Of a stretch of DNA of 64,000 bases, positions 32,401 to 39,154 are shown in pieces. The position numbers and the translations under genes are program-made. Position 1 is the first letter of the stretch; each line of letters opens with the position of its first letter. The DNA comes from Anaerolinea thermophila UNI-1 (GTDB lineage Bacteria; Chloroflexota; Anaerolineae; Anaerolineales; Anaerolineaceae). The stretch lies in assembly GCF_000199675.1 (NCBI RefSeq), contig NC_014960.1, positions 1,426,001-1,490,000 of the forward strand, read 5' to 3'. The notes under the pieces are model-generated. The model was not told the origin of the DNA. It did no database searches and saw only the letters and a list, made by a program, of their open reading frames with translations.

Positions 32401-32922
32401 TCCTTTTTCCATATGCCGGAGTACAGCGAAGAGCATGACTACCCCGTACAATTCGATAAACCCCTCGTTCCGGGTGTAGCGTCCGTAGAACATCATGTAC
32501 GGAGAGATCAGGAAAAGAAGTCCAGCGATAAGCGCCCCTGTCCTGCCCAGGTAACGACGATATCCGAACAGCACGAATGCTACTGCGGCGGTGCTGAACA
32601 GGGCAGCCGGCACGCGAGAGGTGAAGTCGTTATCGCCAAACAGGAAGTACGTCAAAGCCACAATGTGAAACTGGAAGGGCCCGTGGGTAACCGGGTTGTG
32701 CGCATAGCCACGCCCCATGAACAAATCATGTGAGGGCCAGACATGGTTGACTTCGTCGTGACTCATGACCCGTTCGCCCAGCATTACAAAACGGCTGAGG
32801 ATGGTCAGGATTAAGATCAAAGTTACCAGAATGGTTTCTACTCGAATTGGAGTGGTAGGGGAAAAGATCGGACGATCCAGCCAGTGTTGAGAAGAATTTG
32901 TTTGGTTCATGGGCGATTCCAT
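29455..32922 (-). CDS. Agl23-like (GT39-type) polytopic membrane protein fused to an NHL-repeat propeller
   Basis: 1155 residues in two parts. The N-terminal half (1 to about 715) has a dozen or more membrane helices with the glycosyltransferase-39-like motifs SHDEVNHVWPSHDLFMGRGYAHNP, FGDNDFTSRVPAA and YGRYTRNEGFIELYG, as in the Agl23/TIGR03663 family linked to glycan transfer. After a soluble loop comes an NHL beta-propeller (about 870-1155) with six repeats such as GMAIAPDGTLYVADSRNHRIQHF and GIAIDQDGLVYIADTWNQRVQVF. The fusion suggests an extracytoplasmic glycosyltransferase with a binding domain. It follows the serine hydrolase gene by 42 nt. The start may be at 32922 or 32910. Confidence 0.83.
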   Translation of the reverse strand: MESPMNQTNSSQHWLDRPIFSPTTPIRVETILVTLILILTILSRFVMLGERVMSHDEVNHVWPSHDLFMGRGYAHNPVTHGPFQFHIVALTYFLFGDNDFTSRVPAALFSTAAVAFVLFGYRRYLGRTGALIAGLLFLISPYMMFYGRYTRNEGFIELYGVVMLFAVLRHMEKGDKLSLYLLTASIVMHFITKETAYIYLAQLLVFLLLLFLAEIFRAEGEHLRRSTTILALFGLALLLIFLAIGYGVATAKPASASAPGPAPASARVAIELGLVLGALLSGGAGFVLLIRDLGWEQLKQLRSFNLLLLTGTLVLPQLTAFPVKMLGGDPLDYTSASGRLMTGGFLIFLFLLSAGIGILWNWKLWLKNAFLFYTVYAFFYTTMFTYTNGFFSGIVGSLGYWLSQQGEYRGTQPIYYFALVQLPIYEYLGVLGTLLAVYFGAKYRKFAHKPGISPALDEDSGTQQETETALGENQDTGIPQDTNDLASGPSEPFSLKVFYARTQPLPVLLFLVYWGITSLIAFSIAGEKMPWLTVHITMGFLLAGGWGIGYLIDTTDWKSVLRPEGWIGLALLPVFLTSTSMALGSVLGTNPPFAGNSLTQLQATGQFLLSTLTALATLAGLFYTFRQWETRQVLRLGTLTFFAILTILTARAAYRASFINYDYPTEYLVYAHAAPGPKQVFKQIEEISQRLTRGRDLVVAYSGDANYPFIWYLRYYPNARAFGSQPTRDLREASVIIAGEDVFNKIDPVVGDNYIQFEYMRLWWPMEDYKNLTWERIRNAITSPEYRAALWDIWLNRDYQKYARLTNRTDLTLENWSPAARMRVYIRKDVIGKMWEFGVQPETVEETSPQDPYEAGMISLTPDRVIGTSGINPGELQAPRGMAIAPDGTLYVADSRNHRIQHFAADGTLLHQWGTFADLVQGDAPGGTFNEPWDVAVGLDGTVFVTDTWNHRVQAFTPDGTFLRMWGYFGQAETPDAFWGPRGLAIDQRGRVYVTDTGNKRVAIFEPNGTFVAQFGTAGLDVGQFDEPVGIAIDQDGLVYIADTWNQRVQVFVPDTSGTVFTPIRQWEIAGWYGQSLENKPFLKISPVNGHVFVTDPEGYRVLEFNADGTFVRGWGYYSTNYDGFGLASGLAIDTDGKVWVSDGANNRLLRFTLP

Positions 32923-32964
32923 TCTGCAATTCAGGATTGAATGCGGAATTTCTCCAAGTGTTTT

Positions 32965-34452
32965 TTATGAAGTTGGCAGGTTGAAGTAATTGTATATGGC
33001 TCTGGCAAGATCGGCAACTACACGATTGGCAGGCTCCCAGAGCAATTGTACCGGATCGTACATGTAAATGGTGATAATAAAGTTACCTCCGGGGGTGTAC
33101 ACGATGCCGGCATCGGAAACCGAATGCATCAGATTGTCGGTTTCGATGGTCCAACCGTGTTTATGGGCGATTTGGGTACCTTCCGGAATACCGGCTTCCA
33201 GAAGTACTCCGTTACGATTCTTCAAGAGATACGCCACCATTTGCTTGCATTTGGTTTGCGTCAGTTGATTAGGGAACAACGCAGCAAAAGTCCCTCCGTT
33301 TTTTTCAGCACACATGTAAATGTCTTCAAGCAGTGAACCAATATCCGATGCTGTGGTCTGATTATAGAGATCAGGGTCGGTAGAAACGTCGGTCCGCTGG
33401 TTTGCCGGGGTCGTAAAGCGTTGCAGAAGTGGGGCGCCCGGGTAGAAATACCCGGCCAGGAACGTGTTTTCCAGTCCCAGTGTTTGCATATCGGCGGTAA
33501 CCATAAGCGGACCGGTGTTGCGATCGAGGAGCATCTCCATCAGTCGATCAGCAGGACCGTTTTCAGAGTACTCAATCATCAGCGAAATCTGCTCGGCAAT
33601 GTCATCTGGCACTGGTTCTGGCGAGCGTATCATGGCTGAGACCATGATGGGAATTTTAATCGTGCTGGCAGCAGAGAACGCAATATTGGGTTGAACTAAT
33701 TTGCCCTCACTATAGGCAAAATGGATTTCTTCACCGCTTTGCAGGTCATTCACGTACATCTCCAGGGTGCCCTTGAAGCCAGAAAGTTCTACAATTTGCT
33801 GAAGCAGTATCTTGAGATTATCTACCGAAGGGCGTGGGGCGTTTACTCGGTTAAAAGAGAGATTGACCTGCCGTGAGGTGGGAGAGCGCAAAGCATCACC
33901 GATCAGCACCACTGCGCGCTCTACATCCAGCGAGGTGCCTGCCTGTCCGGGCTGGAAAGAGACCGATCCCGGCAAAGGCATGGCAGGCTTGGGGGGTTCG
34001 TCATAGCGTGCTACAATCTCTTCCTGCAAAAAGGCTCTCAAACGTTCTTCCGAGAATGTGGCAATTAATGGAACGGGTTTGGGGGTGGGTAAGCGATTCC
34101 AGAGAAATTCCCAAAAGCCGGGCCAGAAGGGCTGTTGGAGCCGTTCCAAATCAGCGGCGGTCATCATGGCTTCCAGGTTCAGGCGAAAGTCTACTGTAGA
34201 GGGTTTAATTTGGAAGACAGAGTCACGGTAACGAACTTCTACTGGTGTGGCTGTATATACCGTTAATAGACGTTCTGCCGCCTGTTGTGGGGTAAGCCCG
34301 CCTACTGGAACACCAGCAATCGTTTGACCAGGCAAAAAAGTAGCCCGGATGCGGCTGTATCGTACCAGTTGAGTCACGGTAAGAATGGCGGAAAGGAAAA
34401 TGAGCGCAATCGAAATCCAGCGGATGAAAAGAAACGAGTTGCGGTTACGCAT
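32965..34452 (-). CDS. membrane-anchored serine hydrolase, class A beta-lactamase fold, with VanW-type N-terminal domain
   Basis: 495 residues from the ATG at 34452. An N-terminal membrane anchor (about 10-30) is followed by a peptidoglycan-binding-4/VanW-like segment (FLPGQTIAGVPVGGLTPQQAAERL, about 39-60) and a C-terminal beta-lactamase-like domain. Active-site motifs are STIK (S263, K266) and SEN (296-298) in the place of SDN; the KTG position reads HKHGW. It may be a D,D-peptidase-like or inactive binding protein rather than a true beta-lactamase. The start lies 7 nt after TAAAAT, so the mRNA is probably leaderless. Confidence 0.84.
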   Translation of the reverse strand: MRNRNSFLFIRWISIALIFLSAILTVTQLVRYSRIRATFLPGQTIAGVPVGGLTPQQAAERLLTVYTATPVEVRYRDSVFQIKPSTVDFRLNLEAMMTAADLERLQQPFWPGFWEFLWNRLPTPKPVPLIATFSEERLRAFLQEEIVARYDEPPKPAMPLPGSVSFQPGQAGTSLDVERAVVLIGDALRSPTSRQVNLSFNRVNAPRPSVDNLKILLQQIVELSGFKGTLEMYVNDLQSGEEIHFAYSEGKLVQPNIAFSAASTIKIPIMVSAMIRSPEPVPDDIAEQISLMIEYSENGPADRLMEMLLDRNTGPLMVTADMQTLGLENTFLAGYFYPGAPLLQRFTTPANQRTDVSTDPDLYNQTTASDIGSLLEDIYMCAEKNGGTFAALFPNQLTQTKCKQMVAYLLKNRNGVLLEAGIPEGTQIAHKHGWTIETDNLMHSVSDAGIVYTPGGNFIITIYMYDPVQLLWEPANRVVADLARAIYNYFNLPTS

Positions 34453-34459
34453 ACTGCGG

Positions 34460-34465
34460 ATTTTA
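34460..34465 (-). promoter_or_regulatory. extended -10 of the serine hydrolase gene, leaderless start
   Basis: TGG-TAAAAT on the minus strand, 7 nt (CCGCAGT) before the ATG at 34452. Confidence 0.55.
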
Positions 34466-34497
34466 CCAGAGAAATATGAGAGCAAAGTGAATTGATT

Positions 34498-35565
34498 TTA
34501 TGCCGGTTTAGAGGTCAGAGAGGCTTTGAGCATAGAGAGACACTCTTCTTCGTTGTCTATACCGACATGCCCTAATATCTCATCTTGAAGCCTGAATAAT
34601 CCGGATTCAAAGACAGCAATACGTTCTGCCTCGTGAGGATAACGCTGCTTAAGGGCCTTAATACGTTCTTCTAAGGCTACAAGCCGACTTCCTTCTACCA
34701 GTTTATCGGCAAAATATACCAGTTTCTGTTCCCATGTTTCTAATTCATTCAGACTGTGCAACGCATGGGTGCGGATTACCCGGGCAATTTGAGGGTATCC
34801 CTGATCTTCCATCAGCCTGGCACCCAATTCGGCATGCCCCATGGAAGAGGGGTTTTCTTTCCCCAGGGTTTGCATCTTTGCCAGGTCATGGAGCAGTCCA
34901 CTGCGGTGTACCAGCAAAGGATTAACTTTTTGTCCCGCTTTTCGTAGCCAGACAGCCAACTGATAAGAAATTGCAGCAACCATCTGAACATGCATTTGTA
35001 AAGAAACCGGCAATCCAAACTCAGCCATCCAGGATTGGCACAAAGCTACATCCGGGAGGTCCAGGGAGAAGAGGCTGTCCGGCAGATAACTCAAATGCTG
35101 AATGTCCCCATCCTGCAATGGGAGCAACCCCGGAGCGGACTCTCCATCCGGGTTGTACCAGATGGCTCTCCAACCGGCACGTTTGGCTCCCAGAACGTCT
35201 TCCGAAAACTTGTCTCCCACCATGACCATTTGCTCGGGGCGCATTCCCAGAACGCTTTCCATTTGACGGAAGAATTTTAAATCTGGCTTGCGTGCTCCTA
35301 ATTCCCGGGCGGTAAAAATAGCGTGGAAAGGCTTTTTGATATTGACTCTCTCCAGGGCTTTCCCTACCTGATAAGCGTTAGAGTCGGCTGCGTTGGTTCC
35401 TACCACCAATCGAAACTTTTTCTGCAAAGAGAACAAAACCTCTTCTGCTCCGGGCATTGTTGAAACTTCATCCCACAGCATCATTGGACCAGAGAAGCGC
35501 GGATCTACCCTCATCAGGGTATTTCCCCAATCGAAGACCACGGTGGTGATGTCTGGCGGATTCAT
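34498..35565 (-). CDS. HAD phosphatase fused to an HD-domain hydrolase
   Basis: 355 residues. The first part (1 to about 165) is a HAD hydrolase: nucleophile FDWGNT (D12), GTNA, lysine in GARKPDLKFF and VMVGDKFSEDV. The second part (about 175-340) is an HD domain: H192, the H226-D227 pair in GLLHDLAK, H244, H267 and D287 (VYFADKLVEGSR), resembling YqeK-type enzymes. Each half keeps its metal-binding residues. The combination suggests sequential hydrolysis of a phosphorylated nucleotide, but the substrate is unknown. I start it at the ATG at 35565, with GAGG 8 nt upstream. It follows the MFS gene by about 20 nt. Confidence 0.83.
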   Translation of the reverse strand: MNPPDITTVVFDWGNTLMRVDPRFSGPMMLWDEVSTMPGAEEVLFSLQKKFRLVVGTNAADSNAYQVGKALERVNIKKPFHAIFTARELGARKPDLKFFRQMESVLGMRPEQMVMVGDKFSEDVLGAKRAGWRAIWYNPDGESAPGLLPLQDGDIQHLSYLPDSLFSLDLPDVALCQSWMAEFGLPVSLQMHVQMVAAISYQLAVWLRKAGQKVNPLLVHRSGLLHDLAKMQTLGKENPSSMGHAELGARLMEDQGYPQIARVIRTHALHSLNELETWEQKLVYFADKLVEGSRLVALEERIKALKQRYPHEAERIAVFESGLFRLQDEILGHVGIDNEEECLSMLKASLTSKPA

Positions 35566-35586
35566 TGTGGACCTCATTTCCAGGAA

Positions 35587-36783
35587 TTATGGGGTTTTGA
35601 CTTTTTGCATTACTCGACCGGGAAATACCCATGGAAGAAGTGGGAACGCCAGTAAGTTAAGCAATGCAAAGACGATGAAGGTATTGCGGAAGCCAATCCA
35701 GTCTGAAAGAGAGCCAGATAATGCCAGACCGATTCCTGTACCAAGATTGGCAATTCCCATCAGGATGGCAAACATGGTTGCTGCAATGCGTGGGTCTGTT
35801 ACTCTCATGGAGGTGGCAAAGTAAACCGTCTCATAATAGCCAAAAGCAAACCCGAAAACCATCACAAGGAAGAGAGCCACGAAAGCATTAGGGGTCAGGC
35901 TCAATCCGAAAATACTGGTAAGAGAAAGAAGTACAGCCGCTATTACCGAACGGGATTGCCCTAACCGGTCTGTCAAAAGTCCGCCCAGTAATCCTCCAAG
36001 GATGACTCCAATGCCCCAGATGGTAGTGGTGAACCCCGCAAAACTGACACTAATTTGAAAGGTCTGCTGAAGGAAAGGATTGACAATCTGGTTTGCGGCG
36101 TTGATGATCATGGAGTAGAGCGCACCGAGAATTCCCAGTGCAATTACCTCTCTGGACTTAAAGGCAGAAAATCCCTGCCAGGTAAAGCGTTGCTGAGCGG
36201 TACGTTCAGATTCTCGAAGTGAGAGCACAAGGGGAAGAGGAATAAGGGTGAGAAGCGCAAGCAGATAGAACATCCACATCCATGAGGCATTTTGCGCTAC
36301 CCAACCGATGATGCTGGAAATCAGCACCACGCCCAGCGCTCGACCTCCCACCATAATGCCCTGTACAGTGCCTTCTTCTTCGGGTGCTGTGGTATCCAGT
36401 GCCAGTCCATCTGTGCTGGTGTCATACAGGGCTTGCCCTGACATAAGAAGAAATGCCAGAAAGGCAAATAAGGCAAATTGCTGTCCCGGATGGATATGAG
36501 GAACAACCAGCAAGCAAACGAATTGAACGATTAAACCGATCAGGATATAGGGCTTACGGTGTCCGAGATGAAAGAGATTGAAACGATCGCTGATTAACCC
36601 CAGAAAAATTTTCAATACGAAGGGGAGGAGTGCAATCGAACCAATCAACCCAATCTGAGTCATACTGACATCAAAGGACAGTAGATAAATGCCGTTGAGG
36701 GCAGTGAAGTAACTCAGAATGGCTCCCTCGGCGAAGTAAATCAGGGCAAACAGCGAAAAACGAAAAAACCGGGAGTGTTTCAT
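35587..36783 (-). CDS. MFS transporter
   Basis: 398 residues with about 12 membrane segments. Loop motifs are GLISDRFNLFHLGHRKPYILIG after helix 2-3 and GGLLGGLLTDRLGQSR between the halves, typical of the major facilitator superfamily. The nearest look-alikes are BtlA/AmpG-like or bile-acid-type carriers; the substrate cannot be told. AGAGG precedes the ATG. Probably co-transcribed with the HAD-HD gene downstream. Confidence 0.85.
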   Translation of the reverse strand: MKHSRFFRFSLFALIYFAEGAILSYFTALNGIYLLSFDVSMTQIGLIGSIALLPFVLKIFLGLISDRFNLFHLGHRKPYILIGLIVQFVCLLVVPHIHPGQQFALFAFLAFLLMSGQALYDTSTDGLALDTTAPEEEGTVQGIMVGGRALGVVLISSIIGWVAQNASWMWMFYLLALLTLIPLPLVLSLRESERTAQQRFTWQGFSAFKSREVIALGILGALYSMIINAANQIVNPFLQQTFQISVSFAGFTTTIWGIGVILGGLLGGLLTDRLGQSRSVIAAVLLSLTSIFGLSLTPNAFVALFLVMVFGFAFGYYETVYFATSMRVTDPRIAATMFAILMGIANLGTGIGLALSGSLSDWIGFRNTFIVFALLNLLAFPLLPWVFPGRVMQKVKTP

Positions 36784-36850
36784 CAGGACACCTCTGGAAG
36801 AATCGTTGACAAGATGATCTTAGCAGTACCTCGAGGCTTGATGTCTCAGC

Positions 36851-37522
36851 CTAGTGAATAATCAGGATAAATTCGCTTTTCTTCTCTTTAATCTTGTGTT
36901 GTACTTCATCTATTTTGCCTCTGAAAATAGTTTCCCCTGGAAGGGTCAAATCCAGGCATAGAGTGATACGTGCATTGCCTCCGAAAACTGAAGCCACATC
37001 ATCCAGTACCTGCATAAGACGGTAGGGGGTGTCCATCACTACAATAGGGACTCGCAGGTTGCGCAACCCACGTAGGGTATTCCGTCGTTCGGTTTTGTCC
37101 CGGGGAAGAAAGCCGGCATAGTGAAAGCGCTCCAGGCGAAAATCAAGCACAGAGAGTGCCGCCATTAGTGAAGACGGTCCGGGAATTGGGGTAACGGGCA
37201 CTTCCCATTCGGCTAGATGAGCAATCAGGCTGGCACCGGGGTCGGCAAACACGGGGGTACCGCAGTCGGAAATTAATGCCATGGATTCGCCCATCAGAAT
37301 ACGGCGGGCTACATCAGGGGCTTTCTCGGCTTCGTTGTGTTCGTTAAGCACGATGATTTCCTTCTGAATGCCCAATTTTTTCAACAAAGTACTGCCAATA
37401 CGGTGTTCCTCGCAGATAATGGCTTGGACGTTCTGCAATACTTCTACTGCCCTTAATGTAATATCTTTGGGATTGCCAATGGGCGTTGCCACCACATAAA
37501 GTTGTCCTTTTCTTTCACTCAT
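36851..37522 (-). CDS. SAM-dependent tetrapyrrole-methylase-fold protein related to RsmI
   Basis: 223 residues from the ATG at 37522. It has the RsmI-like beginning LYVVATPIGNPKDITLRA, ISDCGTPVFADPG and PIPGPSSLMAAL. Other motifs of 16S rRNA (cytidine-1402-2'-O)-methyltransferase are altered: CEEHR for EDTR, MDTPYR for YESPHR and LDLTLPGE for RELTKxxE. The C-terminal helical region of RsmI is missing. So it may be a divergent paralogue with another target. The start lies 7 nt after an extended TGT-TATGAT (37530-37535), so it is probably leaderless. Confidence 0.82.
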   Translation of the reverse strand: MSERKGQLYVVATPIGNPKDITLRAVEVLQNVQAIICEEHRIGSTLLKKLGIQKEIIVLNEHNEAEKAPDVARRILMGESMALISDCGTPVFADPGASLIAHLAEWEVPVTPIPGPSSLMAALSVLDFRLERFHYAGFLPRDKTERRNTLRGLRNLRVPIVVMDTPYRLMQVLDDVASVFGGNARITLCLDLTLPGETIFRGKIDEVQHKIKEKKSEFILIIH

Positions 37523-37529
37523 CTCTTTA

Positions 37530-37535
37530 ATCATA
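37530..37535 (-). promoter_or_regulatory. extended -10 of the RsmI-like gene, leaderless start
   Basis: TGT-TATGAT on the minus strand, then TAAAGAG (7 nt) and the ATG at 37522. The TAAAGAG could also serve as a weak ribosome-binding site if transcription began further upstream. Confidence 0.5.
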
Positions 37536-37573
37536 ACATCAAAGATTTAGAAGCGTTGCTCTTTCAAAGCCCG

Positions 37574-37610
37574 TCAAAAAAGGGCTGTCCAGCCTTGAGG
37601 ACAGCCCTTT
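37574..37610 (-). terminator. terminator of glnA
   Basis: 12-bp stem AAAGGGCTGTCC (37579-37590) with GGACAGCCCTTT (37599-37610), followed on the minus strand by a run of T's. Confidence 0.87.
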
Positions 37611-37636
37611 GAGAAACCATGCCTTGCGCTGGAACT

Positions 37637-39049
37637 TTACGCGTCGTAGTACAGGGTGAATTCGTAAGGATGCGGTCGCATGCGCACAGGATCAACCTCG
37701 TTCTCGTACTTGTAAGCAATATATGCCTCAAGGAAATCCGTAGTGAACACATCGCCGCGCAACAGGAACTCATGGTCTTCTTCCAGGGCTTTCAGCACTG
37801 CGTCCAGCGAACCAGGAACCTGTTTAATGAGTTTGGCTTCCTCTGGGGGAAGTTCGTACAGGTCTTTGTCAGCAGGCTCACCAGGGTCGATACGATTCTG
37901 GATGCCATCCAAACCCGCCATGAGCAGAGCCGCAAAAGTGAGGTATGGGTTCGCGGAGGGATCGGGCGCGCGGAACTCGATACGTTTGGCTTTGGGGCTT
38001 TTGCTGTATACCGGTATGCGGCAGATAGCAGAGCGATTGCGTTGCGAATATGCCAGATTGACCGGCGCCTCAAAGCCGGGAACAAGTCGCCGGTATGAGT
38101 TGGTGGTTGGCGCAACGATAGCCAGCAGAGCAGGCGCATGCTTGAGCAATCCACCGATGTAGTACTTTGCCAGGTCGGAAAGAGAAGCGTATCCAGAAGG
38201 ATCGTAGAAAATGTTAGTTGAACCGTTCCACAGAGACTGATGAACATGCATCCCTGAACCGTTATCGCCAAAAAGCGGTTTAGGCATAAAGGTTGCAGTT
38301 AAGCCGTTCTGACGCGCAACATTTTTCACAATGTATTTGTAAACCATCACGTTGTCCGCCATGCGCAAAAGCGTATCGAAGCGCATATCGATTTCTGCCT
38401 GCCCGGCTGTAGCAACCTCATGATGGTGAACTTCTACGGTGATGCCCGCGGACATTAACGCCAGCACAATTTTTGAGCGAATATCCTGCTGGGTGTCGGC
38501 GGGAGGAACGGGGAAATATCCACGCTTGGGTGGAATTTGTGCGCCAAGATTGGGCTTGAGGTCTTCACCGGATTTCCACCAGCCCTCTACCGAATCGATG
38601 TGGTAGAAAGAGGAATTCGTACCTCCGCCGTATCGCACGTCGTTAAACAGGAAAAATTCTGCTTCGGGCCCCCAATAACTGGTGGTAGCAATTCCCGTTT
38701 GTTTCAGATACGCCTCGGCTTTTTTGGCAATATGCCGGGGGTCGCGGGTGTAAGGCTGGCGGGTGATGGGATCATACACATCGCAGATGATGACCAGCGT
38801 AGGCACTTCCAGCACAGGGTCAATGAAAGCCGTAGAAGGGTCTGGAATCAAGAGCATGTCGGATTCGTGAATCTCTTTGAAGCCACGAATGGACGACCCA
38901 TCGAAACCAATTCCCTCTTCAAAAAGTGACTCTTCCATCTGGACGGCAGGGATTGAGAAATGTTGCCATGTGCCAGGCATGTCGGTGAAGCGCAAATCAA
39001 CCATTTGCACTTTCTCTTTCAACTTCATTACATCAGCAACGGTAGTCAT
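37637..39049 (-). CDS. glnA: type I glutamine synthetase (adenylylatable form)
   Basis: Joins ammonia and glutamate to glutamine using ATP (470 aa, dodecameric family). FDGSSIRGF, WGPEAEFFLF, the HHHEVATAGQAEID segment, NGSGMHVHQSLW and the NRSAICRIPVYS region are all present. Near the C terminus KDLYELPPEE carries Y398, the site adenylylated in GSI-beta enzymes, which matches the adenylyltransferase gene on the other side of a 105-nt divergent promoter region. GGAGG precedes the ATG at 39049. A TACCC/GGGTA hairpin sits between the two genes near 39116-39128. Confidence 0.97.
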   Translation of the reverse strand: MTTVADVMKLKEKVQMVDLRFTDMPGTWQHFSIPAVQMEESLFEEGIGFDGSSIRGFKEIHESDMLLIPDPSTAFIDPVLEVPTLVIICDVYDPITRQPYTRDPRHIAKKAEAYLKQTGIATTSYWGPEAEFFLFNDVRYGGGTNSSFYHIDSVEGWWKSGEDLKPNLGAQIPPKRGYFPVPPADTQQDIRSKIVLALMSAGITVEVHHHEVATAGQAEIDMRFDTLLRMADNVMVYKYIVKNVARQNGLTATFMPKPLFGDNGSGMHVHQSLWNGSTNIFYDPSGYASLSDLAKYYIGGLLKHAPALLAIVAPTTNSYRRLVPGFEAPVNLAYSQRNRSAICRIPVYSKSPKAKRIEFRAPDPSANPYLTFAALLMAGLDGIQNRIDPGEPADKDLYELPPEEAKLIKQVPGSLDAVLKALEEDHEFLLRGDVFTTDFLEAYIAYKYENEVDPVRMRPHPYEFTLYYDA

Positions 39050-39141
39050 GAGAACCTCCATCAGAGTCAAGCAATTGATGGCTTGATTGTATTCACGCTC
39101 ATGAAAGAAAAGACTACCCGAAGGGGTAATTTTGCCTCGGG

Positions 39142-39147
39142 TATAAT
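39142..39147 (+). promoter_or_regulatory. -10 box for glnE, leaderless start
   Basis: TATAAT, 7 nt (GAGGATT) before the ATG at 39155. The GAGG could also be a very close Shine-Dalgarno for the ATG at 39155 or a normal one for an ATG at 39167. Confidence 0.5.
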
Positions 39148-39154
39148 GAGGATT

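Noticed and set aside
34452..34485. Earlier start of the serine hydrolase at 34485
   Set aside because: The -10 box lies between the two candidate starts, and the extra residues do not form part of the membrane anchor.
39108..39141. Terminator between glnA and glnE (TACCC/GGGTA hairpin)
   Set aside because: The genes are divergent, the stem is short and there is no T-run, so termination makes no sense; it may be an operator, but nothing supports that.
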